From NCBI GenBank assembly GCA_035533075.1, contig DATLUO010000193.1, positions 124,001-188,000 on the forward strand: 64,000 nucleotides of DNA, written 5' to 3'. Position numbers and translations under genes: made by a program. The notes below the pieces were generated by a model. That model was not told the DNA's origin and ran no database searches. It saw only the letters and a list, made by a program, of their open reading frames with translations. Shown one piece after another: positions 38,110-46,785 of this stretch. Each line of letters starts with the position of its first letter. Position 1 is the first letter of the stretch. The stretch comes from Pirellulales bacterium (GTDB taxonomy: Bacteria; Planctomycetota; Planctomycetia; Pirellulales; JAICIG01).

Positions 38110-38315
38110 ATGCTCAATCGGTTCGGCGAACTGAACGCCGACACTCCATTCATGAAGCTCATCAAATCGGTTATACGCGGAGAAACCTTCGATGCGATCC
38201 CGATCGAACAATCCGGGTGATCTCCGCCGCCTGTTGGGTCGCTATGCTCCTGGTGACGTATCCGCTGCGGCGGCTCCTGCTTCCGCCGGCCAAAGGCGAT
38301 CGCAGGCTGAAATGA
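38110..38315 (+). pseudogene. Broken small membrane protein fragment
   Basis: ATG 38110 opens MLNRFGELNADTPFMKLIKS, with SVIRGETFDAIP after it, and stops at TGA 38218. One frame over, VISAACWVAMLLVTYPLRRL carries on as a single TM helix and ends at 38315 (KGDRRLK). Together they would make a small membrane protein of about 70 aa with one frameshift near 38210. Family not recognised; the join is my inference. Confidence 0.3.
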
Positions 38316-38497
38316 TTGGCGGCCGAACACATCGTCGGCGAGACGCGGGAACGATCTCGCTGGACGAGTATTCGCAAACGCGGCCCCCGCGCGGTTGACC
38401 AGCCTCGTTCGATGACCTAGCCTCAAGGACACCGCGCGCGTGCTCGCGCGGCGTGAGTGGATGACTTCCCGAGCGTCACGTGCCGACTTTTTCCCCG

Positions 38498-39616
38498 ATG
38501 CAACAACCACTTTCTCGCCGTCACTGGCTGCTCGGCTCCGCGGCTGGCCTCGCGGGCGTCTCGCTGCGCGCTCTCCACGCAGAAGAGCCGGTCGCCGTGC
38601 CGACGATCGATGAGCGAATCCGCAAGCTGGCCGACGAAGCGCCGCTGGCGATGCAGTTCAAGGGCGGCAATGCCGAAGACTGCCTTCGCTGGCAACGGCA
38701 ATTCGCCGCGCAATTGAGAACGCTGCTGGGACCGCACCAGCCGCCGAATGAGTGGACGACGGTGGTCGAACGCAGCGTCGAGTTGAAAGATCATCGCCGC
38801 GAAGAACTGCTGCTGGTCGCCGCCGGGCACCCGCCGCTGCCGGTCTATTTGCTCTTGCCGCGCGCCGCGGACAAGGAGCCGCTCGCCGGCGTGCTGGCGG
38901 TCCACGGCCACGGCAAGTTTGGTTACGATCCGGTCGCCGGCCGCGACGAGCTGCCGGGCGTGGCCGCAGCGATCGACGAGAGCAACTACGACTATGGCCG
39001 GCAACTGGTCCGCCGCGGCTATGCGGTGGCCGTCCCTTGCCTGACTCCCTTCGGCCGCCGCTTGGGAGACCGCTCCAGTTATGGTTCCCAAGATCCCTGC
39101 GGAATCAGTTACCTGCGGCTGCAACTGTTGGGCAAGCTGCTGATCGCCGAGAATCTGCGAGATTGCCTCTGGGCCCTCGAAATGCTGGCCCGGCATGAAC
39201 GGGTCGACGCCAAACGGCTGGCCTGCGTGGGACTATCCTACGGCGGGCGGATGACGATGTTGACCGCGGCGCTGGAACCGCGGGTTCGCGCGGCCGTCGT
39301 CTCCGGTGCGCTGAACGTGATGCAGGAGCGGGTTGCCGTTCGCTACAGTTGCGGCGCGCAAGTCATCCCCGGCCTGCTCCAATACGGCGACACGCCGGAG
39401 ATCGGCTCGTTGATCGCCCCGCGGCCCTGCGTCTGGGAGGCCGGTTCGCGCGACAGCCTGGTCAAACCTGACTGGGCCGAAAACGCGCTCGCGCGCATCC
39501 TGCGGGCCTACCGGGCCATGGGCGCCGAGGATCAACTCGAAGTCGATCGCTTCGAAGGCGGACACGAGTGGAGCGGACGCCTCGGCTTTCCGATGCTCGA
39601 AAAAGCCTTGAAATGA
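38498..39616 (+). CDS. Secreted alpha/beta-hydrolase (dienelactone-hydrolase/esterase-like)
   Basis: 372 aa. A Tat-type signal, SRRHWLLGSAAGLAGVSL, precedes a hydrolase domain. GVLAVHGHGKFGYDPVAGRD is the oxyanion strand-loop; VGLSYGGRMTMLTAALEPR holds the nucleophile Ser (GLSYGG); LIAPRPCVWEAGSRDSLVKP is the strand with the likely catalytic Asp; and FEGGHEWS holds the catalytic His. Exported, presumably an esterase on acylated polysaccharide. Start ATG 38498 fits the Tat signal; GTG 38480 would add six residues. Confidence 0.8.
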   Translation: MQQPLSRRHWLLGSAAGLAGVSLRALHAEEPVAVPTIDERIRKLADEAPLAMQFKGGNAEDCLRWQRQFAAQLRTLLGPHQPPNEWTTVVERSVELKDHRREELLLVAAGHPPLPVYLLLPRAADKEPLAGVLAVHGHGKFGYDPVAGRDELPGVAAAIDESNYDYGRQLVRRGYAVAVPCLTPFGRRLGDRSSYGSQDPCGISYLRLQLLGKLLIAENLRDCLWALEMLARHERVDAKRLACVGLSYGGRMTMLTAALEPRVRAAVVSGALNVMQERVAVRYSCGAQVIPGLLQYGDTPEIGSLIAPRPCVWEAGSRDSLVKPDWAENALARILRAYRAMGAEDQLEVDRFEGGHEWSGRLGFPMLEKALK

Positions 39617-39624
39617 GGGCGTAG

Positions 39625-39644
39625 GTCAGGCTTTCCAGCCTGAC
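39625..39644. repeat. Small inverted repeat GTCAGGCTTTCCAGCCTGAC
   Basis: Near-perfect 20-base palindrome (GTCAGGCT/AGCCTGAC with a 4-base centre) directly downstream of the hydrolase gene. A GACACGCGTC continuation resembles the core of the palindromes at 35331 and 35505. It may act as a terminator. Confidence 0.6.
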
Positions 39645-39745
39645 ACGCGTCATGGTTGCGGCGATTCTTGCTTGGCCAGGAAGACATGGGTCTAATTATG
39701 GCCTAGCGCCCTCAGTCCGGTAATCGCGAGTTCTAGGAGCCAGCA

Positions 39746-40129
39746 ATGGAGCCGTATACGCCCCAACCCGATGGCGACGAAGAAGAGTGGCAACGGTGGC
39801 GAGCCGAGCGCGCTCGCCGCCGCGAAGAGAGGGCAAAAGAAGAGAGGGCAATACAGGAGCAATTGGGCGAGTCAAAAGGAGCAGCGATAAACGGCCTTCT
39901 CTGCGTGATCATCGCCATCGGGTTTGCGAACTTCACGTGCTTTTGGCTCGCGGACGTTGCCATCGGCGGCTCCGCAGCGAACGGCAAGGTCGAGGGCGGC
40001 AAATTCTACGCCGGCTCTCACGGCAAATACACGGAGGTATCGAAAGCGGTATTCGACTACAGCCGCATCCACGGATACTCGATCTGGACGACTAAATCAG
40101 ATGCTAAAATGACCCGCTACCGCTTATGA
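39746..40129 (+). CDS. Small membrane protein with charged N-terminal helix
   Basis: 127 aa, ATG 39746 with AGGAG upstream. An acidic/basic alpha-helical start (EEWQRWRAERARRREERAKE) leads into one TM segment (GLLCVIIAIGFANFTCFWLA), then a polar tail (YAGSHGKYTEVSKAVFDYSR). Codon use is normal. No family recognised. The topology suggests a cytoplasmic coiled-coil base and an exterior C-terminus. Its stop is followed 10 bases later by the sulfatase start. Confidence 0.55.
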   Translation: MEPYTPQPDGDEEEWQRWRAERARRREERAKEERAIQEQLGESKGAAINGLLCVIIAIGFANFTCFWLADVAIGGSAANGKVEGGKFYAGSHGKYTEVSKAVFDYSRIHGYSIWTTKSDAKMTRYRL

Positions 40130-40139
40130 GGACAACTTA

Positions 40140-41531
40140 TTGAGCCTGCACTTCTTATTGCGAATCGTGTCTGCCACGCGCTTGTTGGCATTGATTGCGT
40201 TGACGTTCTCCGTGTACGTGTTACCGGCTGAGGCGGCAAGTCCGCAGCGGCCGAATATCGTGGTGATCGTCGCCGACGATCTCGGCTGGGGCGACGTCGG
40301 CTTCCACGGCGCGGCGTTGAAGACGCCGCACCTCGACAGGTTGGCGCGGGAAGGGATCGAGCTGCGGCAGCACTATGTCGCTCCGGTGTGCAGCCCGACT
40401 CGGGCCGCCTTCAACAGCGGCCGTTACTGGAGTCGCTTCGGCGTCACCACGCCGAACAACGAACGGGCGTTCCGCTTCGATACCGTCACGCTGGCCAGCG
40501 CTCTCAAGTCGGTCGGCTACCGCACCGCCCTGACCGGCAAGTGGCACCTCGGTTCGATGCCGCAGTGGGGGCCGAGCCGGTTCGGCTTCGACCACAGTTA
40601 CGGCTCGCTGGCCGGCGGCTGCGGGCCGTACGATCACCGTTACAAGACCGGACCGTGTACGCACACCTGGCATCGCGACGACCAACTCATCGAGGAGGAG
40701 GGCCACATTACCGACCTGATTGCCCGCGAAGCCGTCCGCTGGATCGAAGATCAAACGGAAGCGCCGTTCTTCCTCTACGTTCCCTTTACGGCCGTTCACA
40801 TCCCCGTCGACGAGCCGCAACGTTGGCTCGACTTGTACCCTGACATCGCCGGACCCTCTCGCCGTCAGTACGCGGCCTGCGTGTCGCACCTGGACGATGC
40901 GGTCGGCCGGATTGTCGAGGCGCTGGCGCGCGCCGGCCGGCGGCGACAGACGCTGCTGGTGTTCTTCAGCGACAACGGCGGTTATCCGACCGCGCGCAAC
41001 GACGACCCGCTCTATCCCGACGGCGGCAAGTACGTCGCCGGGCCGGCCGGCGGCAGTAACGTGCCGCTGCGTGGCAGAAAGACGGAGCTGTACGAGGGCG
41101 GCATCCGCGTGCCGGCGCTGGTCAACTGGCCCGGCACGCTGAAGCCGGGGAAAGCGACCGCGCCCATCCATGTCGTCGATTGGATGCCCACGTTGTGTAG
41201 TCTGGCCGGTTACAAACCGGACCGGGACTTGAAGTGGGACGGCCAGGACATCTGGCCGGTTTTGACCGGCGCGGTCACCACGCGGCCGCGCGAGCTGTAT
41301 TGGGCCGGGCCGGGTCACCGCACCGACGCCGTACGGCAGGGCGATTGGAAGCTGATCGTCCACCGCAAGCCGGAGGCACCGCCGGAGCTGTTCAACCTGA
41401 CCCAAGACCCCAACGAGCAGACGAACCTGGCGGATGAGCAGCCCCAGCGCGTGGCGGCGCTCAAGCAGCTCCTCGCTCGTCTGGCCGAGCGCGATAACGA
41501 CGCGCTGGCCGACGATAAGGAGCCGGAATAA
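40140..41531 (+). CDS. Secreted arylsulfatase-family sulfatase
   Basis: 463 aa, start TTG 40140 with GAGGA upstream; no ATG precedes the signal peptide (LLALIALTFSVYVLPAEA). PNIVVIVADDLGWGDVGFHG supplies the metal ligands DD, and CSPTRA (in HYVAPVCSPTRAAFNSGRY) carries the cysteine converted to formylglycine. KWHLG, FFSDNGG and the C-terminal HRKPEAPPELFNLTQDPNEQ (substrate-binding subdomain end) are all present. Likely acts on sulfated polysaccharides in the periplasm or outside. Its stop is immediately followed, without a base between, by the MoaD-like ATG, which looks like a junction rather than a designed operon. Confidence 0.92.
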   Translation: MSLHFLLRIVSATRLLALIALTFSVYVLPAEAASPQRPNIVVIVADDLGWGDVGFHGAALKTPHLDRLAREGIELRQHYVAPVCSPTRAAFNSGRYWSRFGVTTPNNERAFRFDTVTLASALKSVGYRTALTGKWHLGSMPQWGPSRFGFDHSYGSLAGGCGPYDHRYKTGPCTHTWHRDDQLIEEEGHITDLIAREAVRWIEDQTEAPFFLYVPFTAVHIPVDEPQRWLDLYPDIAGPSRRQYAACVSHLDDAVGRIVEALARAGRRRQTLLVFFSDNGGYPTARNDDPLYPDGGKYVAGPAGGSNVPLRGRKTELYEGGIRVPALVNWPGTLKPGKATAPIHVVDWMPTLCSLAGYKPDRDLKWDGQDIWPVLTGAVTTRPRELYWAGPGHRTDAVRQGDWKLIVHRKPEAPPELFNLTQDPNEQTNLADEQPQRVAALKQLLARLAERDNDALADDKEPE

Positions 41532-41816
41532 ATGCACGTTCGCGTCGAGTTCACCGGACAACTCCGGACGGCGATTGGTCGAGCGAACGACCATGTCGAT
41601 CTGCCGGAGGGAGCCACGGTGGCGATGCTGCTCGTGCAACTGGGAGAACACTGCGGCGAAGAGGCGCGGCCGCACCTCTTGAACGCCTCGGGGCAACTGC
41701 AGCCAAGCCTGCTGGTGGCGATCAACGGGACTGCTTTTCCGTCGCGGCAGGCAGAGGCGACCGTTCTGCGGGAGGGGGATACCGTCGTGCTGTTGCCGCC
41801 GATCGCTGGAGGTTAG
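41532..41816 (+). CDS. MoaD/ThiS-like sulfur-carrier (ubiquitin-fold) protein
   Basis: 94 aa. MHVRVEFTGQLRTAIGRAND followed by VDLPEGATVAMLLVQLGEHC and SLLVAINGTAF, ending VLLPPIAGG: a beta-grasp sulfur carrier with the C-terminal Gly-Gly that is adenylated and thiocarboxylated. Such proteins feed sulfur into molybdopterin synthesis, or in some operons accompany tungsten/molybdenum enzymes. Directly followed by its E1-like partner (stop TAG, then ATG). A truncated relative sits behind the ATPase at 37265. Confidence 0.88.
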   Translation: MHVRVEFTGQLRTAIGRANDHVDLPEGATVAMLLVQLGEHCGEEARPHLLNASGQLQPSLLVAINGTAFPSRQAEATVLREGDTVVLLPPIAGG

Positions 41817-42581
41817 ATGAAACCGCTGCCCGAATTGACTGCCGACGAACAGGGCCGCTACGAGTGGCAGTTGAGGGTGCGCGACTTTGGCCTGGAAGGC
41901 CAGCGCCGCCTCAAAGCAGCGACGGTGCTGGTCTCCCGCATCGGGGGCGTGGGAGGATCGGTGGCTCTGCAGCTTGCGGCGGCGGGCATCGGACGGCTGA
42001 TTCTGGCGCATGCGGGCAATGCGCGGCTGAACGACCTCAACCGCCAACTGCTGATGACGACCGAGAGTGTCGGGCTACCGCGGGTTGAGACCGCCGCGCG
42101 ACGTCTGCGGGAGCTGAACCCGCACGTTGGAATAGAGACGGTCGGGGAGAACATTAGCGAAAGTAATGCGGCCGATCTGGTCAGCCGATGTGACGTGGTC
42201 GTGAGTGCGGCCCCGCAGTTCGCGGAGCGGCTGCTGATGAATCGGGAAGCGGTGCGGCGGCGGAAGCCGCTGGTCGACTGCTCGATGTACGATCTGGAAG
42301 CCCGCTTGATGACGGTGCTGCCCGGCCGGACGCCGTGCCTGGAGTGCCTGTATCCGGAGCCACCTCCCAACTGGCAACGGCAGTTTCCCGTCTTCAGCGC
42401 GGTCTCGTGTATGGTAGGTTCACTGGCGGCGATGGAAGCGATCAAGGTGGTTGCGGGATTCGGCGCGCCGCTTGCCGGGCGGCTTCTGGTGAGCGACCTG
42501 CGCGACATGAGTTTTCGCACGCTGCCGATCGCTCGCCGCGAAGACTGCGCCGCGTGCGGTTCGGTCGCGCATGGCGGATAA
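41817..42581 (+). CDS. MoeB/ThiF/HesA-like adenylyltransferase (E1-like)
   Basis: 254 aa. ATVLVSRIGGVGGSVALQLA is the Rossmann nucleotide-binding start (normally GxGGxG; here SRIGGVGG); RLNDLNRQLLMTTESVGLPR gives the Arg and Asn-rich ATP contacts; DVVVSAAPQFAERLLMNREA replaces the usual 'DCTDN' with SAAPQ; the Cys region PGRTPCLECLYPEPP is followed by a zinc-like pair CAACG. It would adenylate the GG tail of the MoaD-like protein just upstream. The changed D-x-T-D-N motif means that activity should be tested, although the rest of the fold is conserved. Confidence 0.85.
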   Translation: MKPLPELTADEQGRYEWQLRVRDFGLEGQRRLKAATVLVSRIGGVGGSVALQLAAAGIGRLILAHAGNARLNDLNRQLLMTTESVGLPRVETAARRLRELNPHVGIETVGENISESNAADLVSRCDVVVSAAPQFAERLLMNREAVRRRKPLVDCSMYDLEARLMTVLPGRTPCLECLYPEPPPNWQRQFPVFSAVSCMVGSLAAMEAIKVVAGFGAPLAGRLLVSDLRDMSFRTLPIARREDCAACGSVAHGG

Positions 42582-42644
42582 CGTGGCGAGTCCGCCGCGG
42601 CAGGGATAGAATGGGGGCGAGACACATTGCCGGAGGATTTTCGC

Positions 42645-42757
42645 ATGGCGACCGTCGAAAAAAAACTGTGCTTCACGGCGAACGTCGGATCGTGCTGTTC
42701 GAAGCAGATGCGTTCAAGACGTTTGCGGAGGTGCTGGAGGAACTGCGGACTGCGTAG
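42645..42757 (+). pseudogene. Small ORF with a poly-A frameshift
   Basis: ATG 42645, with a perfect GGAGG upstream, starts MATVEK and runs into eight As (about 42657-42664). With nine As the frame would continue KTVLHGERRIVLFEADAFKT and end AEVLEELRTA at 42757, about 37 aa. In the actual frame the text is Cys/Arg-rich nonsense. Resembles the N-terminus of a short antitoxin or Uma2-type protein; not identified. Confidence 0.4.
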
Positions 42758-42785
42758 GCGATCGAAGGGTTTTCCTACCCCTTCC

Positions 42786-42821
42786 GGGTGTAAAAACGAC
42801 AGATCTGTCGTTTTTGCACCC
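42786..42821. repeat. 36-bp palindrome centred on AGATCT
   Basis: Almost perfect two-fold symmetry: arms of about 18 bases with one mismatched position, reading GGGTGTAAAAACGACAGA then TCTGTCGTTTTTGCACCC. The T-run in the right arm gives it terminator character on the plus strand. Confidence 0.75.
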
Positions 42822-42976
42822 AGAAGAGTTAGTTTCTGGTGGACTTTCCCTTAAGCTCTGTGAACTGTTCACGCTGGGGTTGGAAAACTCGCACGACGAT
42901 TCCTGACTCGCGGCACTATTCGCCTCGACGATATACTGGGAACGCTGCACAGCGACGACCCCGGAGCCTGATCTCG

Positions 42977-43096
42977 ATGAAACGCCCCGCCACGATCTCG
43001 GCCGTACTCCTATTCCTGCTTCTGTCCGCCCTCCTTGTCCCCAGTCCTGCCCCGGCGGCCCAAGGGCCGCCGAACATCCTCGCCGACGATGCCGGC
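42977..43096 (+). pseudogene. N-terminal fragment of a sulfatase (signal peptide and first strand)
   Basis: ATG 42977 opens MKRPATISAVLLFLLLSALL (signal peptide), then PAPAAQGPPNILADDAGG. 'RPNIxxxxADD' is the first metal-binding strand of sulfatases; here three or four residues are missing inside it (PNIL-ADD). Nothing further of the sulfatase follows. A truncated relative of the sulfatase class encoded at 40140. Confidence 0.55.
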
Positions 43097-43173
43097 GGCA
43101 AACGTTCCGCAACGCCGCGGTCCGCGATAGAATGGGGATGCACCAACTACGTCGCGAACTTGGAGCCGTCACG

Positions 43174-43929
43174 ATGCCTTCTCCCTTTCCAGGGATGAAT
43201 CCCTACTTGGAGCAAAACGATACTTGGGAAGACTTCCACCATGAGTTTCTGACTCGAGCGCGGGCACAATTGGAACCTCAAGTTGGAGCGGCCTATTACG
43301 TGAAAGTCGAAGTGCGGCCGTATATTCACGAGCTATCTGCCGATGAGCGACGGTACTTCGGTCGTGCGGATGCCGCAGTGACGTCGCGCGCCGAGCGAGA
43401 TCGCGGCGTTCCTGTGGCGGAGATCGAGTCGCCGGTGACGTTGACGATGCCCGCCGTGGAGTTCGCGCGTGAGTCGTGGCTCGAAGCGCATGACCGTCGC
43501 GATCGGCGAGTGATCACGGCGATCGAACTACTCAGTCCCGGAAACAAGGACCGAGTGGAACACCGCGAGGCATATCTGGCGAAGCGCAACGAGATTCTGG
43601 CGGGCCCGACCCACCTGGTCGAAATTGGCCTGCTACGCGGAGGCGAACGGCCCTCGATCCCGATGCTGCCGAAGTGCGACTACTACGCGCTGGTGAGCCG
43701 ATGCGAGCACCGGCCCAATATGAGCTTCTGGCCGATTAGCCTTCGCCAGCGGCTTCCGGTCATTGCCGTTCCGCTTTCCGGAGCCGACCCCAATGCGCAG
43801 CTTGACCTTCAACGGGCGCTCGATGAGGCCTACGATGCGGCCCGCTACGACAAGTACATCTACGCGGAAGAGCCCCAGCCTCGGCTGTCTACGGCCGACG
43901 CGGAGTGGGCGCGGCAATTCGTACCGTAA
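43174..43929 (+). CDS. DUF4058-family protein
   Basis: 251 aa from ATG 43174 (MPSPFPGMNPYLEQNDTWED), the near-invariant start of DUF4058 proteins; a longer reading from 43132 adds only unlikely residues. VRPYIHELSADERRYFGRAD, ERDRGVPVAEIESPVTLTMP, RRVITAIELLSPGNKDRVEH and REAYLAKRNEIL are typical. The RVITAIELLSPGNK core has a restriction-endonuclease-like E-x-K look, but function is unknown. Family very frequent in planctomycetes and cyanobacteria. Confidence 0.88.
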   Translation: MPSPFPGMNPYLEQNDTWEDFHHEFLTRARAQLEPQVGAAYYVKVEVRPYIHELSADERRYFGRADAAVTSRAERDRGVPVAEIESPVTLTMPAVEFARESWLEAHDRRDRRVITAIELLSPGNKDRVEHREAYLAKRNEILAGPTHLVEIGLLRGGERPSIPMLPKCDYYALVSRCEHRPNMSFWPISLRQRLPVIAVPLSGADPNAQLDLQRALDEAYDAARYDKYIYAEEPQPRLSTADAEWARQFVP

Positions 43930-44008
43930 TGGGTTTTTGAGGTGCTCGATCGAAGCCGGTGTGTTTCCCCGGAGTCGCCATTCCTCGCGGATGACAAGGG
44001 TAATTCGG

Positions 44009-44899
44009 TCATCCTTCCTCCCTGGCCAGCAGATCGCGGAGGTAATCGCCATAAGAGTTCTTCAGCGGCGCGGCCAACGCTTCGAGCTGCGAGGCGGTGA
44101 TGTATCCCTTCAGATAGGCCACCTCCTCCAGACAGGCGACTTTGAGACCCTGCCGTAATTCGATCGTTTCGATGAAATTCGAGGCCTGCAACAGCGACTC
44201 GTGCGTGCCCGTGTCGAGCCAGGCGAAACCGCGCGTGAAGCTCCGCACCCGCAGCTCGCCGCGCTCGAGGTAGTGTCGATTGACGTCGGTGATCTCCAGC
44301 TCGCCGCGGGGCGAAGGCCTGAGCGAGGCCGCAATGTCGAGCACCTGGTTGTCGTAGAAATAAAGCCCCGTCACCGCATGGTGCGACTTGGGGTGGGCCG
44401 GCTTCTCCTCGATCGAAATGGCCTTGCCCTGGCGGTCGAATTCCACCACGCCGTAACGCTCCGGATCTTTGACCGCGTAGGCGAACACCGTGGCTCCGGT
44501 GCGGTGGCTGACGGCCTCTTCCAGCATCGGCTGAAAGCCCTGGCCGTAAAACAGGTTGTCGCCCAGGATCAGGGCCACCGAATCGTGCCCCACAAACTCG
44601 CGGCCGATGACGAACGCCTGGGCCAGCCCTTCGGGCCGCGGCTGAACGGCATAGCGGACCGAAACGCCGATCCAGCCGCCGTCGCCCAGCAGCCGCTCGT
44701 AGGCCGCCACGTCGGCCGGCGTGGTGATCAGCAAAATGTCGCGAATGCCCGCCAGCATCAGCGCCGAGAGCGGGTAGTAGATCATCGGCTTGTCATACAC
44801 CGGCAGCAGTTGCTTGCTGACCGATCGCGTGACGGGATAGAGCCGCGTGCCCGACCCGCCGGCCAGCACGATCCCCTTGTGAAGATAGCTCTCGCTCAC
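44009..44899 (-). CDS. rfbA: Glucose-1-phosphate thymidylyltransferase RfbA
   Basis: 296 aa. [20 protein letters not shown] is the nucleotide-binding signature with [20 protein letters not shown]; also [31 protein letters not shown] and a C-terminal [20 protein letters not shown]. It makes dTDP-glucose from dTTP and glucose-1-P, the first step of dTDP-rhamnose and other dTDP-sugars. Three bases separate it from rfbB on the same strand. No rfbC or rfbD follows in the window. Confidence 0.96.
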   Translation of the reverse strand: MSESYLHKGIVLAGGSGTRLYPVTRSVSKQLLPVYDKPMIYYPLSALMLAGIRDILLITTPADVAAYERLLGDGGWIGVSVRYAVQPRPEGLAQAFVIGREFVGHDSVALILGDNLFYGQGFQPMLEEAVSHRTGATVFAYAVKDPERYGVVEFDRQGKAISIEEKPAHPKSHHAVTGLYFYDNQVLDIAASLRPSPRGELEITDVNRHYLERGELRVRSFTRGFAWLDTGTHESLLQASNFIETIELRQGLKVACLEEVAYLKGYITASQLEALAAPLKNSYGDYLRDLLAREEG

Positions 44900-44902
44900 G
44901 TT

Positions 44903-45967
44903 TTAACCCTCCTTGATCAGTCCCAGCCGTTGGCGCTGATAGACGCCGCTGGTCACGCGCTCGACCCAGCCGGGGTTGTCGAGATACCAGCGCACGGTTT
45001 GTTCCAGTCCGCCGGCAAAGTCGTGTCTCGGCGACCAGCCGAGTTGGGCCTTGATCTTGCCCGCGTCGATCGCGTAGCGGCGATCGTGGCCCGGACGGTC
45101 GGTCACGTAGGTGATGAGAGTCGAGCAAGGCGCGTGCGGCAGGCCGGGCCGCAGGCGGTCGACGAGCTGGCAGATGGTGCGCACCACGTCGAGATTGGCC
45201 CGTTCGCAGTTGCCGCCGATGTTGTAGACCTCGCCGACCTTGCCGCGCGCCAGCACGCTGCGAATCGCTTCGCAATGGTCTTCCACGAACAGCCAATCGC
45301 GCACCTGCTGGCCGTCGCCATAGACCGGCAGCGGCTTGCCTTCCAGGGCGTTGAGAATTATCAGCGGAATGAGTTTCTCTGGGAACTGGTACGGCCCGTA
45401 GTTGTTCGAGCAGTTGGTGGTGAGCACCGGCAGTCCGTAGGTGTGGTGATAGGCCCGCACAAAGAAATCGGCGGCGGCCTTGGAGGCGGCGTAGGGCGAA
45501 TTGGGGGCGCAGCGGCTTTCTTCGGTGAAGGCCCCGGTTTTTCCCAGCGATCCATAGACCTCGTCGGTCGAGACGTGCAGGAAGCGAAACGCCTGGCGCC
45601 GGGCGTCGGCGAGCTTGTTCCAATAATCGCGGCAGGCTTCGAGCAATTCGCACGTGCCCACGACGTTGGTCTGCACGAACGCCGCCGGTCCCTCGATCGA
45701 TCGGTCGACGTGCGACTCGGCGGCAAAATTGACGACCGCGTCGGGCTGAAAGTCGGCCAACAACTGAGCGACGAGGGTGCGATCGGCGATGTCGCCTTCG
45801 ATCAGCACGTGCCGCGGATTGTCGGCCACGGAGGCCAGCGAGTCGAGATTTCCGGCATAGGTGAGTTTGTCGAGATCGACCAGCCGACCCGCGCCGGCCG
45901 ACAGCCATTGGCGCACGAAGCAACTGCCGATGAAGCCGGCTCCGCCGGTGACGAGAATGGTATTCAT
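44903..45967 (-). CDS. rfbB: dTDP-glucose 4,6-dehydratase RfbB
   Basis: 354 aa extended [23 protein letters not shown] (GxxGxxG NAD-binding), [40 protein letters not shown] (catalytic Thr-Asp-Glu), the Y-x-x-x-K in [20 protein letters not shown], and [20 protein letters not shown]. Converts dTDP-glucose to 4-keto-6-deoxyglucose. Coupled upstream of rfbA. Confidence 0.96.
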   Translation of the reverse strand: MNTILVTGGAGFIGSCFVRQWLSAGAGRLVDLDKLTYAGNLDSLASVADNPRHVLIEGDIADRTLVAQLLADFQPDAVVNFAAESHVDRSIEGPAAFVQTNVVGTCELLEACRDYWNKLADARRQAFRFLHVSTDEVYGSLGKTGAFTEESRCAPNSPYAASKAAADFFVRAYHHTYGLPVLTTNCSNNYGPYQFPEKLIPLIILNALEGKPLPVYGDGQQVRDWLFVEDHCEAIRSVLARGKVGEVYNIGGNCERANLDVVRTICQLVDRLRPGLPHAPCSTLITYVTDRPGHDRRYAIDAGKIKAQLGWSPRHDFAGGLEQTVRWYLDNPGWVERVTSGVYQRQRLGLIKEG

Positions 45968-46092
45968 AGGACCGCCATGATACCCGCGCGGGCGAAGGGA
46001 AACCAGCGTTCTGCCCTTTTTGATCCCGGCGAACTATAATTCAGCGAACCTGACTTCGCGGCACGACATCGACCACCTGGAGAACCACCGAC

Positions 46093-46761
46093 ATGAGAAT
46101 GCTGACCACCGCAACCGCGTTGACGCTTGCTTGCTGGGCATCGCTTGCCGCCGGGGCCGAGTACAGCGTCGAAGCGATTGACGCACCGCCACCGGCCGAG
46201 GAGCTTAAGCCGGCGATCGCCGAGCGGCTGTCGGCGAGCGGCTTCAAGGTGCTCACCGGCCAGGGACGCACGTTGTGCGAGGTGTGGCCGGCCAAGTCGT
46301 GGCAGACGGCGGCCGACTTCGAGCCGACCGGCGCCGTGAACTATCCGTTCGAGGTGGGCGAGCTGCTGGGCGCGATTCGCTTTGCCCGCAACGGCGGCGA
46401 TTTCCGCGGCCAGAAAATCCGCAAAGGCACCTACACCATGCGCTACGGCTTGCAGCCGCAGGACGGCAATCACGTCGGCACGTCGGACACGCGCGATTTT
46501 GTGGTGCTGCTGCCGGCGGCCGACGACGGCGATGCGAACGTGCTGGAGAAGGAAGCGCTCTTCAAGGAGAGCACCAACGCTTCAGGCACCGCACACCCGG
46601 CCATTCTCAGCTTGCTGCCGCCCGGCAAAGACGGCCAGGACCTTCCGCGCATCGTCCATCATGAAGATCGCGAACTGTGGGCCGTCGACTTTGCCGGCAA
46701 AGCGGCGAACGCCAAGCAGATCGTGGTTGAGTTGGTGGTCGTGGGGCATTCAGGCGAATAG
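46093..46761 (+). CDS. Secreted hypothetical protein (DUF2911-like beta-rich)
   Basis: 222 aa with a signal peptide (ATALTLACWASLAAGAEYSV). The body, LLGAIRFARNGGDFRGQKIR followed by KGTYTMRYGLQPQDGNHVGT, resembles a lipocalin- or DUF2911-like beta sandwich with a 'xxKGTYTxxY' turn. The C-terminal half, AHPAILSLLPPGKDGQDLPR and HHEDRELWAVDFAGKAANAK, is conserved-looking. Function unknown. GGAGA upstream; next to another secreted gene on the same strand after 24 bases. Confidence 0.6.
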   Translation: MRMLTTATALTLACWASLAAGAEYSVEAIDAPPPAEELKPAIAERLSASGFKVLTGQGRTLCEVWPAKSWQTAADFEPTGAVNYPFEVGELLGAIRFARNGGDFRGQKIRKGTYTMRYGLQPQDGNHVGTSDTRDFVVLLPAADDGDANVLEKEALFKESTNASGTAHPAILSLLPPGKDGQDLPRIVHHEDRELWAVDFAGKAANAKQIVVELVVVGHSGE

Positions 46762-46785
46762 GCTGGGCCGCGGTAGGGTAAGGCT

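Noticed and set aside
40221-42047. Open frame of about 608 codons on the minus strand
   Set aside because: Antisense to the sulfatase, MoaD and MoeB-like genes, all of which have clear motifs.
44201-46039. Open frame of about 612 codons on the plus strand
   Set aside because: Shadow of rfbA and rfbB; no recognisable motif or ribosome-binding site.
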